Assembly: GCA_039680175.1 (NCBI GenBank)
Contig: JBDKTO010000011.1
Span: forward strand, 33,947 to 97,946
Reading direction: 5' to 3'
Source: Veillonellales bacterium
GTDB lineage: Bacteria; Bacillota; Negativicutes; JAAYSF01
Length of the DNA stretch: 64,000 nt
Shown here piece by piece: positions 1 to 7,951 of the stretch. Position 1 is the first letter of the stretch. Every line of letters begins with the position of its first letter. Under the pieces are notes generated by a model. The model was not told where the DNA came from. It did no database searches and saw only the letters and a program-made list of their open reading frames with translations. The translations under genes and the position numbers were made by a program.

Positions 1-351
1 GGCTGCAGCCTCGATCAATTCCTCATAAAAAATTGCCAGCTTATATGCATCCACAGCCTGCTCCCGCGTTCTGGTTCCTCCAAGATTTAAATTTACTTTT
101 CTGCTCGCTAAAAAATTCTCGATTTTCGCTGCCGCCCCGGCAGAAAGCCTGTCAAACATTGTATCCTGTGCAGCGTAACCGCAATGAGGGCATACCCATA
201 CCGTATAATAGTAAGGATTAATCCCCTTGTAATAACAGCAAAAATCAGTATCCTGCTTCATTTTTACCAACCGGGAACGAACTTTTGTTACCATAAAACT
301 TTCGCCGCAGATGCTGCAGGTTTTTTCTACTGCATATAAAGCATTTGTCAT
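1..351 (-). CDS. DUF2225 family protein, N-terminal part (runs off the window)
   Basis: The minus strand reads as 117 open codons from an ATG at 349-351 to the window edge, so only the N-terminus is present. It has a CSIC pair near residue 12 and a WVCPHCGY pair near residue 53. These form the probable zinc-ribbon typical of DUF2225 proteins, with the family's DFCCYYKGINPYYY stretch between them. The family is common in Firmicutes and its molecular role is not established. Family membership comes from the motif pattern only. Confidence 0.75.
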   Translation of the reverse strand, partial: MTNALYAVEKTCSICGESFMVTKVRSRLVKMKQDTDFCCYYKGINPYYYTVWVCPHCGYAAQDTMFDRLSAGAAAKIENFLASRKVNLNLGGTRTREQAVDAYKLAIFYEELIEAAA

Positions 352-410
352 TTATGTCACTCCATCTCCAGAAAATACGCCTGTCACTATCCTCACGCAG
401 ATAAGGCCCC

Positions 411-587
411 CTAGCGGCTGGACTTTTTCTTCCGGTAGCCGCCTTCCTGGCCCCTCATAGCCATATGAACAGCGCCGCCCCAGATCAATCCGATAATAAG
501 CCACTTTAAAACAGGCGGAATTCCTAAGTCTTTTCCCACTGCAAATACGATAACGCTGAGCACAAATCCCAATATATACCATCCCAC
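411..587 (-). CDS. small two-helix membrane protein, function unknown
   Basis: This is a 58-residue protein with two hydrophobic segments (roughly WYILGFVLSVIVFAVG and VLKWLIIGLIWGGAVHM) and a basic tail ending GGYRKKKSSR, as in small inner-membrane proteins. An ATG at 594-596 is in frame but abuts the GGGAG at 597-601. The GTG at 585-587 lies 9 bases from that GGGAG and is preferred as the start. A longer overlapping reading frame (352-699) is composition-poor and is not called. No family was recognised. Confidence 0.5.
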   Translation of the reverse strand: MGWYILGFVLSVIVFAVGKDLGIPPVLKWLIIGLIWGGAVHMAMRGQEGGYRKKKSSR

Positions 588-753
588 TGCAATCATCTCC
601 CACTTGATAGGATTTAATGATAACTTCGACCTGCTGCAATGGAATTCCTGTTCCCAATTTAGGATTACCGACAGGTAGAATTCTGCAAAGGATTATCAAA
701 CTCCGGAAAGAACTTTCATAATAGATATCAACAAAATGAAACAGGAGGCAGTT

Positions 754-1575
754 ATGAATAAATGGATTCTTTATACCCTTACGATAATCCTATTATGCGG
801 CAGTAACCTGTACCTTCCCGGTCAGGCCCAGGCTTCGTCTTTTTGGAGCATTGGCTCCACCGGCTATGAAGTTACCATCATCCAGCAAAAGCTGGCGGAA
901 GCTGGATTTTACAAAGGTCCGGTCACTGGAATATTTGATGCCATTACCAGTAATGCGGTTAAAGCCTTTGAAAAATCATCCGGGGTTATTGCGGACGGCA
1001 TTGTCACCACGGCCATTCTTGATCTGATTAACAATAACACCGAAGAAATATATATCGTTCATCCCGGCGACACTGCCTATACAATTGCCGAGCGGCTGGA
1101 CATGACCGCCTATGACATTCTTCGTGATAACGACCTGGAAAATCCCCATGCTCTATTAAACCCAGGAACAGTTTTGCACCTGAAACGCTCGGCGACAGGA
1201 ACAAGCGGAACCGGCTCTGCCCTAATTAACTTTGCCAGCAACTTTATTGGAACCCCATATGTGTGGGCCGGAAACAGTCCTGGTGGATTCGACTGTTCCG
1301 GCTTTATCTACTATATCTTCATTGAACACGGGGTTTCCCTCCCCCGCATGGCTGACGCACAATTTAATGAAGGCGCCTCTGTTGAAAAGGCAGCGCTTCT
1401 GCCTGGTGACCTTGTGTTTTTTGAAACCTATGAACCCGGACCATCGCATGTGGGCATTTATCTGGGCGATGATAAATTCATCCATGCCAGTTCCGCCGCC
1501 GGACAAGTAATTATTTCCGATCTCAACAAACCCTATTATGCCATGACCTACCTAGGAGCGAGAAGAGTACTGTAA
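754..1575 (+). CDS. secreted NlpC/P60 peptidoglycan endopeptidase with peptidoglycan-binding and LysM domains
   Basis: This is a 273-residue wall hydrolase expected to cut peptide stems of peptidoglycan outside the cytoplasm. Residues 1-27 form a signal peptide ending QAQA. Residues about 31-92 are a PG_binding_1 domain (GYEVTIIQQKLAEAGFYKGPVTG). Residues about 100-145 are a LysM module (YIVHPGDTAYTIAERL). Residues about 155-273 are NlpC/P60, with catalytic Cys181 in DCSGF, His232 in SHVGIYLG and a third polar residue, His244. The ATG at 754 is chosen over the in-frame one at 736 because AGGAGG (743-748) lies just upstream of it. The gene appears monocistronic. Confidence 0.9.
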   Translation: MNKWILYTLTIILLCGSNLYLPGQAQASSFWSIGSTGYEVTIIQQKLAEAGFYKGPVTGIFDAITSNAVKAFEKSSGVIADGIVTTAILDLINNNTEEIYIVHPGDTAYTIAERLDMTAYDILRDNDLENPHALLNPGTVLHLKRSATGTSGTGSALINFASNFIGTPYVWAGNSPGGFDCSGFIYYIFIEHGVSLPRMADAQFNEGASVEKAALLPGDLVFFETYEPGPSHVGIYLGDDKFIHASSAAGQVIISDLNKPYYAMTYLGARRVL

Positions 1576-1685
1576 ATCATTGTTGTCATCTATTTCAACC
1601 TGATGTAAAAATTTGCTAACATATTGCTTGCCGATAAAGTCAAGAATAAGATTGTTCCCAATATACGCTGCAAAGGAGGAACCTT

Positions 1686-1970
1686 ATGACAACTGCAAAT
1701 AAAAATCAGTCCAGTAAAAAGCAAAGTACTATGACCGCGCAATTTGATGCCAACAATGATTACTCCCAATCAACTCAAGCCCAGGCAGCCAGCCAAAACC
1801 AGCAGCAAACAAGCAAATCCCAGTTTGGCACATTAACTGCTGCGGCCGATGCCAACAATGACTATTCCAGCTCTACCCAGAATCAGTCCGGCAGTAAAAA
1901 TCAACAAAACAAAAATCAGCAGGGAACGGCAACAACTAAAAAAGACGCCAATAACGATTATTCCAACTAA
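1686..1970 (+). CDS. small Asn/Gln/Ser-rich protein with three DANNDYS repeats
   Basis: This 94-residue, highly hydrophilic protein is built from three copies of a DANNDYS motif (FDANNDYSQST, ADANNDYSSST, KDANNDYSN at the very C-terminus). The spacers are rich in Gln, Asn, Ser and Lys. There is no signal peptide or membrane segment. AAAGGAGGA sits 6 bases before the ATG and a strong terminator follows. The composition, repeats and a QFGT spacer recall gamma-type small acid-soluble spore proteins. The canonical gamma-SASP repeat is not present, so this is only a suggestion and the family is not recognised. Confidence 0.75.
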   Translation: MTTANKNQSSKKQSTMTAQFDANNDYSQSTQAQAASQNQQQTSKSQFGTLTAAADANNDYSSSTQNQSGSKNQQNKNQQGTATTKKDANNDYSN

Positions 1971-1991
1971 TAGTCGGCGATTCATTCTCCT

Positions 1992-2019
1992 AAAAAGGAG
2001 CCATTTCGGCTCCTTTTTT
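1992..2019 (+). terminator. intrinsic terminator of the DANNDYS gene
   Basis: An AAAAAGGAGCC / GGCTCCTTTTTT hairpin with a 5-base loop and a T-run lies 22 bases after the stop codon at 1970. Confidence 0.85.
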
Positions 2020-2035
2020 AAATCATAATCGGCGT

Positions 2036-2066
2036 AAAAAAGAACCGCAAATGCGGTTCTTTTTTA
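2036..2066 (-). terminator. intrinsic terminator of the rubredoxin gene
   Basis: An almost loopless inverted repeat (AAAAAAGAACCGCA / TGCGGTTCTTTTTT) overlaps the rubredoxin stop codon. On the minus strand it ends in a T-run. It could also act on the plus strand. Confidence 0.75.
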
Positions 2067-2222
2067 GCTCTTTTCAAATTCATCCTTACCGACACCACAT
2101 TCGGGGCAGGTCCAATCTGCCGGAAGTTCTTCAAATTTAGTACCGGCTGCAATACCGTGCTCGGAATCACCCGCCGCCTCATCATAGACATACCCACAAA
2201 TTGAACAAGACCATTTCGCCAA
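2064..2222 (-). CDS. rubredoxin
   Basis: This 52-residue rubredoxin starts at a TTG (2220-2222) preceded by GGGAGG about 6 bases upstream. It has the two iron-binding pairs, CSICGY near residue 6 and CPECGVG near residue 39, the conserved aromatic core (YVYD) and the DWTCP segment. Rubredoxins are cytoplasmic one-electron carriers that feed superoxide reductase and rubrerythrin. Both of those partners are encoded 2.7 kb downstream, though not in the same operon. The assignment is secure. Confidence 0.95.
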   Translation of the reverse strand: MAKWSCSICGYVYDEAAGDSEHGIAAGTKFEELPADWTCPECGVGKDEFEKS

Positions 2223-2510
2223 TTTTAAGTCCTCCCTTATAATTTTCTTTATTTGATTATATCATACAGTAACAAAAAATCAACCTTTTTAAGGAACTAT
2301 TTTCCGTTAATCCATATAATTTCCCACCAATAATGCACCATCGCCGGCCATTCTTCCCCTACGGAAAACACAAAAACCTAACCGCCGCTCACCCGCTGAA
2401 CCGGCGCGATTACGAATAAAGGAATCCATATTCCCCTGCAGAATTATATATTAGTTAACCCGCAATCACGCATTGCTCTTGTAATGGTTAAACGAAGAAA
2501 GGACCGCTTC

Positions 2511-3470
2511 ATGGACGCCAACATAAAACTTGCTTATATTTTTCTTGATCTGATTCTGCCGCTTATCGTCGGCTATATTGCCCACAGCCGTCATTGGCTG
2601 AGTGAAAAATTTTGTGACAAGCTGATTGTTATTAATATTTTATTCCTTTGTACCCTGTTATCGATTTTAAGCTTTTGGGTATTGCCGCTCAAACTGGAAC
2701 TGGCCTGGCTGCCTCTGTTTGGCATTTTGCTAAGCTTTATTCCCGGCATAACGGCTTACCTGATTTCCGGTCACAAGTATAAAAGCGGGTTGGAGAAAGG
2801 CAGCTATCTAGCATCGGCCATCTTATCCAACATTGGAACCCTGGGTGGCCTTTGCGCCTTTATTTTATTCGGTGAAACCGGTTTTGCCTATAGCCAAATT
2901 GTTGCTTTATTCCAAAACCTGGTATTTTTTTTATTTTGTTTTCCCATGGCTCAATATTATTCTCAACAAAGCAAAAACAAGGATGGCTGTGCTGCCCAAA
3001 AACTGACCTTCTCCTCCCTGTTTCTCAATCGGAACCAATTGCCGGTGGTCGGCCTGGCAATCGGTATGATCCTGTACCTGTGCGGCGTTCCCCGTCCGGC
3101 AATTTTCGGAGAAATTTTCAACCCACTTATCCATATCTCAGCTTGGACGGCTTTACTCCCGGTTGGCTATTCCATTCGTTTTTCCGCTATGAAGCAATAC
3201 TACAGCAGCATTCTCGATCTGATCCCCATTAAATTTATGCTTACACCGCTGCTTGGTTATTGGATTGCCCGGCAACTATTTAGCGACCCCATTGTGCTCG
3301 ATACAATCTTGGTGCTGGCCTGTGTGCCTACCGGTATCAATGCCGTGGTTATTGCCCGGCTATACGACCTAAACCTCCATGTTTCCGGGGCCGCCTTTGT
3401 CCTGACTACCGCCATATTCCTGGTCATCGTCTATCCTCTGCTTTTTTTGTGGTTCCATATGACCTTTTAA
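2511..3470 (+). CDS. AEC (auxin efflux carrier) family permease
   Basis: This is a 319-residue integral membrane protein with about ten hydrophobic helices and the two-half layout of AEC/Mem_trans transporters. Gly/Pro-broken helices such as ILSNIGTLGGLCAF and VLACVPTGINAVVIARLY match the family's discontinuous helices. Bacterial members export or import small organic acids such as malate or malonate. The substrate here cannot be told. The start at 2511 is chosen over 2484 because GAAAGGA lies 7 bases before it. The neighbours are unrelated. Confidence 0.8.
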   Translation: MDANIKLAYIFLDLILPLIVGYIAHSRHWLSEKFCDKLIVINILFLCTLLSILSFWVLPLKLELAWLPLFGILLSFIPGITAYLISGHKYKSGLEKGSYLASAILSNIGTLGGLCAFILFGETGFAYSQIVALFQNLVFFLFCFPMAQYYSQQSKNKDGCAAQKLTFSSLFLNRNQLPVVGLAIGMILYLCGVPRPAIFGEIFNPLIHISAWTALLPVGYSIRFSAMKQYYSSILDLIPIKFMLTPLLGYWIARQLFSDPIVLDTILVLACVPTGINAVVIARLYDLNLHVSGAAFVLTTAIFLVIVYPLLFLWFHMTF

Positions 3471-3488
3471 GCTAGCAAAAACAGGAGA

Positions 3489-3517
3489 TTAACAAAGGCA
3501 ATGCAGTATGGTATAAT
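3489..3517 (+). promoter_or_regulatory. sigma-A type promoter for the EAL-HDOD gene
   Basis: TTAACA (3489-3494) and TATAAT (3512-3517) are separated by 17 bases, 31 bases before the ATG. This is inferred from the consensus match alone. Confidence 0.6.
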
Positions 3518-3547
3518 TTAGCTAATCATCAATAAAAGGAGCGCGTT

Positions 3548-4780
3548 ATGGAACAGCACGAAGAAGTGCATGTAGCCAGACAGCCTATTTTTGATCGAAG
3601 CCTGAATGTTTTTGGTTACGAGCTGCTGTTTCGCAGCAATTTTATCAATGCTTATGATGGCTTGGACGGCGATAAAGCTACTCATAGTGTCATTACTAAC
3701 AGCTTTTTGCTAATCAGCCGGGAAACATTGACCAACGGCAAAAAAGCTTTTATTAATTTTACGGCAAATTCGATAAAGAATAATATTCCCTCTATGTTGC
3801 CCGAAAATTTGGTAGTTGTTGAAATTTTAGAAAATGTTATTCCAGATGAAGAAATTATCGCTGCTTGTAGAAAGCTAAAGCATAGCGGCTATATATTGGC
3901 TTTGGATGATTTTGTCTTTCAGCCAGAATACGAACCTCTGCTTGAATTGGCCGATATCATTAAAGTTGATTTTCGTATTACCCCGCCTAAAGAACGAGCT
4001 GAACTCATTCAGCGTCTGCAAAGCTATTCCGTAAAGTTACTGGCAGAGAAAGTAGAAACCTTTGATGAGTTCAAGGAAGCTCTGCAGATGGGTTATTCCT
4101 ATTTCCAGGGTTATTTTTTTTGTAAACCGGTAGTGGTATCCGGTAAGACTCTGCCGGAATACAAAGCAAATTATCTCCAGATTTTAAAAGAACTCAATCA
4201 ACCTCAGTTAGATTTCAGCCAACTGGAAGCCATTATAAAAAGAGATGTTTCTCTCTCCTATAAACTGCTGAAATTTATCAACTCAGCCCTCTTCGGCTTT
4301 AAAAACCCGATTCATTCCCTTAGACAAGCTTTAATCCTTTTAGGCCAAAAAGAGCTGACCAAATGGATGTCCCTAATCACATTAAACGGAATTGCCAATC
4401 ATAAACCGGGAGAATTGATTTTAGAATCACTCATCCGGGCCCGGTTTGCCGAAATGCTGGCAGCAACCTTTCAGTTAAGGCAGCGGATGTCCGATGCATT
4501 TCTAATGGGCCTGCTTTCCCATATTGATGCTTTGCTGGACCGCCCGCTGCAGGAAATACTGGATGAACTCTCTCTGGATGAGGAAATTAAACAAGCCTTG
4601 CTTGCGAAAGGACACACTCCCTTTTCTCGGTTATATCAGTTGATTCTGGCTTATGAAAAAGGCGATTGGACCCTCTATACCGCTTATGCAAAGGAAATGC
4701 AAATGGATGAGCGAAAAATTTTGAACTCTTACCGGGAATCTCTGGTATGGGCCCACGACTTGATTATGTACAATGAATAA
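3548..4780 (+). CDS. EAL-HDOD signalling protein
   Basis: This 410-residue protein opens with VHVARQPIFDRSLNVFGYELLFR, the hallmark of the EAL-HDOD family (YuxH-like). Residues about 5-200 are an EAL-type domain, but its signature is degenerate (LVVVEILENV, with no intact EAL-metal site), so c-di-GMP hydrolysis is doubtful. Residues about 205-400 are the HDOD half (VSLSYKLLKFINSALFGF, then IHSLRQALILLGQKEL). Such proteins are usually thought to be c-di-GMP-related regulators. AAAAGGAG lies 8 bases before the ATG. The gene is monocistronic. Confidence 0.88.
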   Translation: MEQHEEVHVARQPIFDRSLNVFGYELLFRSNFINAYDGLDGDKATHSVITNSFLLISRETLTNGKKAFINFTANSIKNNIPSMLPENLVVVEILENVIPDEEIIAACRKLKHSGYILALDDFVFQPEYEPLLELADIIKVDFRITPPKERAELIQRLQSYSVKLLAEKVETFDEFKEALQMGYSYFQGYFFCKPVVVSGKTLPEYKANYLQILKELNQPQLDFSQLEAIIKRDVSLSYKLLKFINSALFGFKNPIHSLRQALILLGQKELTKWMSLITLNGIANHKPGELILESLIRARFAEMLAATFQLRQRMSDAFLMGLLSHIDALLDRPLQEILDELSLDEEIKQALLAKGHTPFSRLYQLILAYEKGDWTLYTAYAKEMQMDERKILNSYRESLVWAHDLIMYNE

Positions 4781-4852
4781 ACTAACAATCATAGTTTGTA
4801 AAATTTTTGCAAGATATTTGTAGAATTTTCGCAAAATTTTCTTTTTGTCTAT

Positions 4853-4881
4853 TTGTAATTATGCCTCCCTAATGGTAAAAT
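4853..4881 (+). promoter_or_regulatory. sigma-A type promoter for the superoxide reductase operon
   Basis: TTGTAA (4853-4858) and TAAAAT (4876-4881) are 17 bases apart, 32 bases before the first ATG of the operon. No clear PerR-type palindrome was recognised. Confidence 0.5.
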
Positions 4882-4913
4882 ATTACTAGATTATAAAAAG
4901 GGAGGCTGGCAGT

Positions 4914-5294
4914 ATGAAGGGAAACGTCACTTTTTTCCGCTGCAGCATTTGCGGCAATCTTGTTGGACTAATCAAGCAGGGACGCGGACAACTTGTCTGT
5001 TGTGGAAAACCCATGGAAGAACTGGAAGCCAATACAACCGATGCAGCTGTTGAAAAGCATGTTCCTGTCGTTGAACGTAAGAATGGAAAACTGGTTGTCA
5101 AAGTTGGTTCCGTTACCCATCCCATGACACCGGAACACAGCATCGAATGGATCGCCGTCACCGATGGTCACAGCACCCAGCGAACATCCCTTTCTCCGTC
5201 GGACAAGCCTGAAGCCGTTTTCTGTGACAGGGAGAATGCCGAAATTTACGCTTATTGCAATCTTCACGGGCTTTGGAAAGCCGAGATCAATTAA
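4914..5294 (+). CDS. dfx: superoxide reductase (desulfoferrodoxin, two-iron-centre type)
   Basis: This 126-residue protein reduces superoxide to peroxide without making oxygen. The N-terminal desulforedoxin-like centre I has Cys10, Cys13, Cys29 and Cys30. The C-terminal catalytic centre II has His49, His69, His75, Cys115 and His118, with the Glu47-Lys48 loop beside His49. All ligands are intact. It is the first gene of an operon with rubrerythrin 20 bases downstream, which would remove the peroxide formed. The start has GGGAGG upstream. The cytoplasmic location fits the absence of a signal peptide. Confidence 0.95.
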   Translation: MKGNVTFFRCSICGNLVGLIKQGRGQLVCCGKPMEELEANTTDAAVEKHVPVVERKNGKLVVKVGSVTHPMTPEHSIEWIAVTDGHSTQRTSLSPSDKPEAVFCDRENAEIYAYCNLHGLWKAEIN

Positions 5295-5314
5295 AATAAG
5301 GACGTGATCAGTTT

Positions 5315-5851
5315 ATGAGTATTAAAGGTACAAAAACCGAAGCCAACCTTTTGGCAGCCTTTGCCGGAGAATCACAAGCGCGAAATAAATATACCTATTA
5401 TGCATCTCAGGCCCGAAAAGAAGGGCTTCAACAAATAGCCGACTTTTTTGAAGAGACTGCCGGCAATGAAAAAGAGCATGCCAAAATCTGGTTTAAACTG
5501 CTGCATGACGGTATGCCTGATACCGAAAAAAATCTGGTTGATGCCGCAGCGGGAGAGCATTACGAATGGACCGACATGTATGCCGGGTTTGCCAAAACCG
5601 CCAAAGAAGAAGGCTTTGATAAAATTGCCTTTCTTTTTCAAGCGGTAGCGGCCATTGAAAAAGAACATGAAGAAAGATACCAAAAGCTTTTTGACAATCT
5701 AAAAAGCGGTGCTGTCTTCAAACGGGAAGAAAAACAGATCTGGATCTGCGCCAATTGCGGCCATATTCACTACGGAACGGAGGCTCCGGAAAAATGCCCG
5801 GTTTGTGATCATCCCAAAGCGTTTTTTGAAATTAAGGCTGCCAACTATTAA
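5315..5851 (+). CDS. rbr: rubrerythrin (NADH/rubredoxin-dependent peroxidase)
   Basis: This is a 178-residue rubrerythrin of usual length. Residues about 5-140 form the ferritin-like di-iron four-helix bundle, with the Glu and ExxH ligands in [20 protein letters not shown] and [11 protein letters not shown]. The C-terminal rubredoxin domain has CANCGH and CPVCDHP pairs. It reduces hydrogen peroxide in the cytoplasm. It is the second gene of the superoxide reductase operon, so the pair forms a complete anaerobic oxygen-defence unit. An AGGACGTGAT-type ribosome site precedes it. Confidence 0.95.
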   Translation: MSIKGTKTEANLLAAFAGESQARNKYTYYASQARKEGLQQIADFFEETAGNEKEHAKIWFKLLHDGMPDTEKNLVDAAAGEHYEWTDMYAGFAKTAKEEGFDKIAFLFQAVAAIEKEHEERYQKLFDNLKSGAVFKREEKQIWICANCGHIHYGTEAPEKCPVCDHPKAFFEIKAANY

Positions 5852-5859
5852 TCCCGGAC

Positions 5860-5913
5860 ATAATGCAAAGGCTCAACCTGGAGCAAATGCTGCAGGTTGA
5901 GCCTTTGCATTAT
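5860..5913 (+). terminator. long hairpin terminator after rubrerythrin
   Basis: This is a perfect 21-base inverted repeat (5860-5880 / 5893-5913) with a 12-base loop, 8 bases after the rbr stop codon. The T-run after it is poor, so termination may be Rho-independent but weak, or the hairpin may protect the mRNA 3' end. Confidence 0.7.
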
Positions 5914-6046
5914 TCCCAGCCGAATTGACAGTTTGTCGAAAAAAACATAAAATGAGTTCATGTAATTAATCCAATAAGAATACTATGTGTTTTGCTGCTG
6001 AAAAGCATGCGCTCATTTGCCGTATCAAAAGAAAGAAGGGATTTAT

Positions 6047-6634
6047 ATGCCGGACAAATCATATGACCGGGAAGCGGCATTTCAACTGCTGCAGGAATAT
6101 GTAAAGGGCGAAAGTTTACTAAAACATTGTATAACCGTCGAAGCAGTCATGCGCCACTTTGCCGAATTATTCCATGAGGAAGATGTGGAAAAATGGACGA
6201 TCATCGGTCTTCTCCACGATATTGATTTTGAAAAATATCCGGACCAGCATTGCCGCAAGACCCGGGAGATCCTAGCACCCCGGCACTGGCCGGAAGAATA
6301 TATCCGGGCCATCGAAAGCCACGGCTACAAATTAGTAAATGACATAGAACCTGTTGCCACCATGGAAAAAGTCCTCTACACTGTGGACGAGCTAACCGGC
6401 CTGATCGCAGCCACAGCCATTCTGCGTCCCAGCCAGAGCTTGCTGGATTTGACAGTGAAGTCCGTAAAGAAAAAATGGAAACAAAAAAGCTTTGCCGTCG
6501 GCGTCAACCGGGAAATCATTGAATCCGGCGTGGAAATGCTGGGTATGCCTCTGGAGGACGTAATCAAAGAAACCATTGCGGGAATGAAACCCATTGCCGC
6601 GGAAATCGGGTTGAAAACTGAACTGCCCCTTTGA
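6047..6634 (+). CDS. HD-domain hydrolase-like protein
   Basis: This 195-residue protein carries an HD metal site: His in LLKHCITVEAVM, His-Asp in GLLHDIDFEKYP, a later His in AIESHGYKL and an Asp in YTVDELTGL. HD proteins are metal-dependent phosphohydrolases acting on nucleotides or phosphate esters. The substrate is unknown. The start at 6047 is chosen because GAAAGAAGGG precedes it, rather than the in-frame start at 6017. It stands alone, between the rbr hairpin and a small-protein gene. Confidence 0.8.
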   Translation: MPDKSYDREAAFQLLQEYVKGESLLKHCITVEAVMRHFAELFHEEDVEKWTIIGLLHDIDFEKYPDQHCRKTREILAPRHWPEEYIRAIESHGYKLVNDIEPVATMEKVLYTVDELTGLIAATAILRPSQSLLDLTVKSVKKKWKQKSFAVGVNREIIESGVEMLGMPLEDVIKETIAGMKPIAAEIGLKTELPL

Positions 6635-6738
6635 TCTGTCCTCTGGGCTTTATCACTTTTAATCTATTACTAACATTCTCTTAACAATCCGGTTGGCAGC
6701 GCATGATACTATAAAAATAAAAAAGAGGGCGGAATGTT

Positions 6739-6894
6739 ATGGATACGGAAGATGATATTTCACTGACCCCGGAAGAGTTAGCTGAATTGTTGGCAGATCT
6801 GCCTGATATTTTAACTTCTTTACAGGCTGAAAGACAAAATTTTGGCAACCGGCAGGCGATTGAACCAAATAAAAAAGGCAAAAAAGCATCTTAA
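6739..6894 (+). CDS. small acidic protein with a LLADLP motif, unknown
   Basis: This 51-residue protein has an acidic helical N-half (DISLTPEELAELLADLPDILTSL) and a basic tail (PNKKGKKAS). GAGGGCGGA precedes the ATG and a strong terminator follows, so it is probably a real gene. Its core resembles the 49-residue protein at 34482-34631 (LSEAEVEALLADLPGI), which suggests a small paralogous family. No function is known to me. Confidence 0.7.
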   Translation: MDTEDDISLTPEELAELLADLPDILTSLQAERQNFGNRQAIEPNKKGKKAS

Positions 6895-6898
6895 CCCA

Positions 6899-6947
6899 GA
6901 AAGCCCGCCCTGACCAGTGGATTCTCCCACTGATCAGGGCGGGCTTT
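6899..6947 (+). terminator. terminator, copy 1 of a repeated hairpin
   Basis: The GAAAGCCCGCCCTGACCAGTGG arm pairs with CCACTGATCAGGGCGGGCTTT around an ATTCT loop, followed by CCGGTCTTGTTTT. The loop, upper stem and tail closely match the hairpin at 21118-21175. Confidence 0.85.
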
Positions 6948-7009
6948 CCGGTCTTGTTTTCTGTCTGATTCAGACTTAAGCCGCAATATATATAATTGTG
7001 GGGAATTTA

Positions 7010-7690
7010 CTAAATAAGTTTTACATAGGAAATCAGCCAGTTGCCGTCCAATAAATTCTGAACGGTCACATCGAAATTATTGCCATTATGAACGACTCTT
7101 ACAATCGATTGGGAACCCATTTGACTGAGCAAGCTGAATGTGTCTTCATTCGGATCAAAGCCTAGGATTTCCGCCGCTGCTATCACAATATCCACTGAAT
7201 TGGCATCCGCGTAATATACCTGAATTTTATTCTGGCTGTCATTATACCATTCTATCCGCTGAGCAAAGGGATAACCCTGAGCCGCCCAGCGTTCGTGCTT
7301 GTACCGTTCATGGTCATAGTGGTGTCTTCCGTGATCGCGGTCTCCTTTATCCCACCGATCCTGGTCGTTCTGCCAGCCATCTCGATTGTCGCGCTGGTCA
7401 GGAGCAGGTACTTTATTATTATCTGAACTATCCTCTTGATCGGTGGCTGCCACAGGGTCAGTACCCGTAGTATCCGGCTCAGCAATCGGCTTCTTGATAT
7501 CCTTATCGATCGGCGTCGTCGGATCGCCGGCTACGGAGGGAGACGGAGCCGGCGTCTCGGTTGCCGCCGCTTTGGCGACGGGGATACCATGCAAGGTGGT
7601 GCCTGCCATGATAGCCGCCCCCGCTAAGGCAGCCGCGTAACGCTTGTACTTGCGGCGAAGCATCATTTGTTTGCCTAATTTTTTTTCCAT
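7010..7690 (-). CDS. secreted protein with an Asp/His/Arg-rich linker, unknown
   Basis: This 226-residue protein has a long basic N-region and a signal peptide ending near PVAKA-A (about residue 41). A Pro/Thr/Asp linker (about 42-95) follows, then a charged DRDHGRHHYDHERYKHERW segment. The C-terminal globular part of about 90 residues (QRIEWYNDSQNKIQVYYADANS to the end) resembles a small secreted domain I could not name. GAAGGAGGA lies 5 bases before the ATG. The His/Asp cluster might bind metal. The gene is monocistronic. Confidence 0.75.
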   Translation of the reverse strand: MEKKLGKQMMLRRKYKRYAAALAGAAIMAGTTLHGIPVAKAAATETPAPSPSVAGDPTTPIDKDIKKPIAEPDTTGTDPVAATDQEDSSDNNKVPAPDQRDNRDGWQNDQDRWDKGDRDHGRHHYDHERYKHERWAAQGYPFAQRIEWYNDSQNKIQVYYADANSVDIVIAAAEILGFDPNEDTFSLLSQMGSQSIVRVVHNGNNFDVTVQNLLDGNWLISYVKLI

Positions 7691-7820
7691 ATCGTTCCTC
7701 CTTCCACACCTTCTATTGTTAGTATTTCAATCTTGTGTCGTTCTAATCCCACCGCCAAAAAGCACCGGGTTTGGAATTTTTTTGCGCGTGCAAGAAGCAA
7801 AATGAACGTCCCCTGTGCTT

Positions 7821-7848
7821 GAGGGCACCACCGTGAGGGCACCACCGT
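7821..7848. repeat. 14-bp perfect tandem repeat
   Basis: GAGGGCACCACCGT occurs twice without a gap (7821-7834 and 7835-7848). A partly complementary GTGGTAGTACCCTC lies about 25 bases downstream. The repeat is in the 261-base gap between the secreted protein gene (7010-7690) and the capA-like gene. No gene was seen in that gap. Confidence 0.8.
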
Positions 7849-7951
7849 AAAGATGGATCTAGTTTAGGCGTGGTAGTACCCTCATACCTGACGTTTCTGT
7901 GGACTTATCCGACAAAATATTTTTTATCCATTTACATCGCTGTTTAACTGC

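Noticed and set aside
352..699. Minus-strand open frame of 115 codons
   Set aside because: It overlaps the better-supported small membrane protein, has no ribosome site and no recognisable domain.
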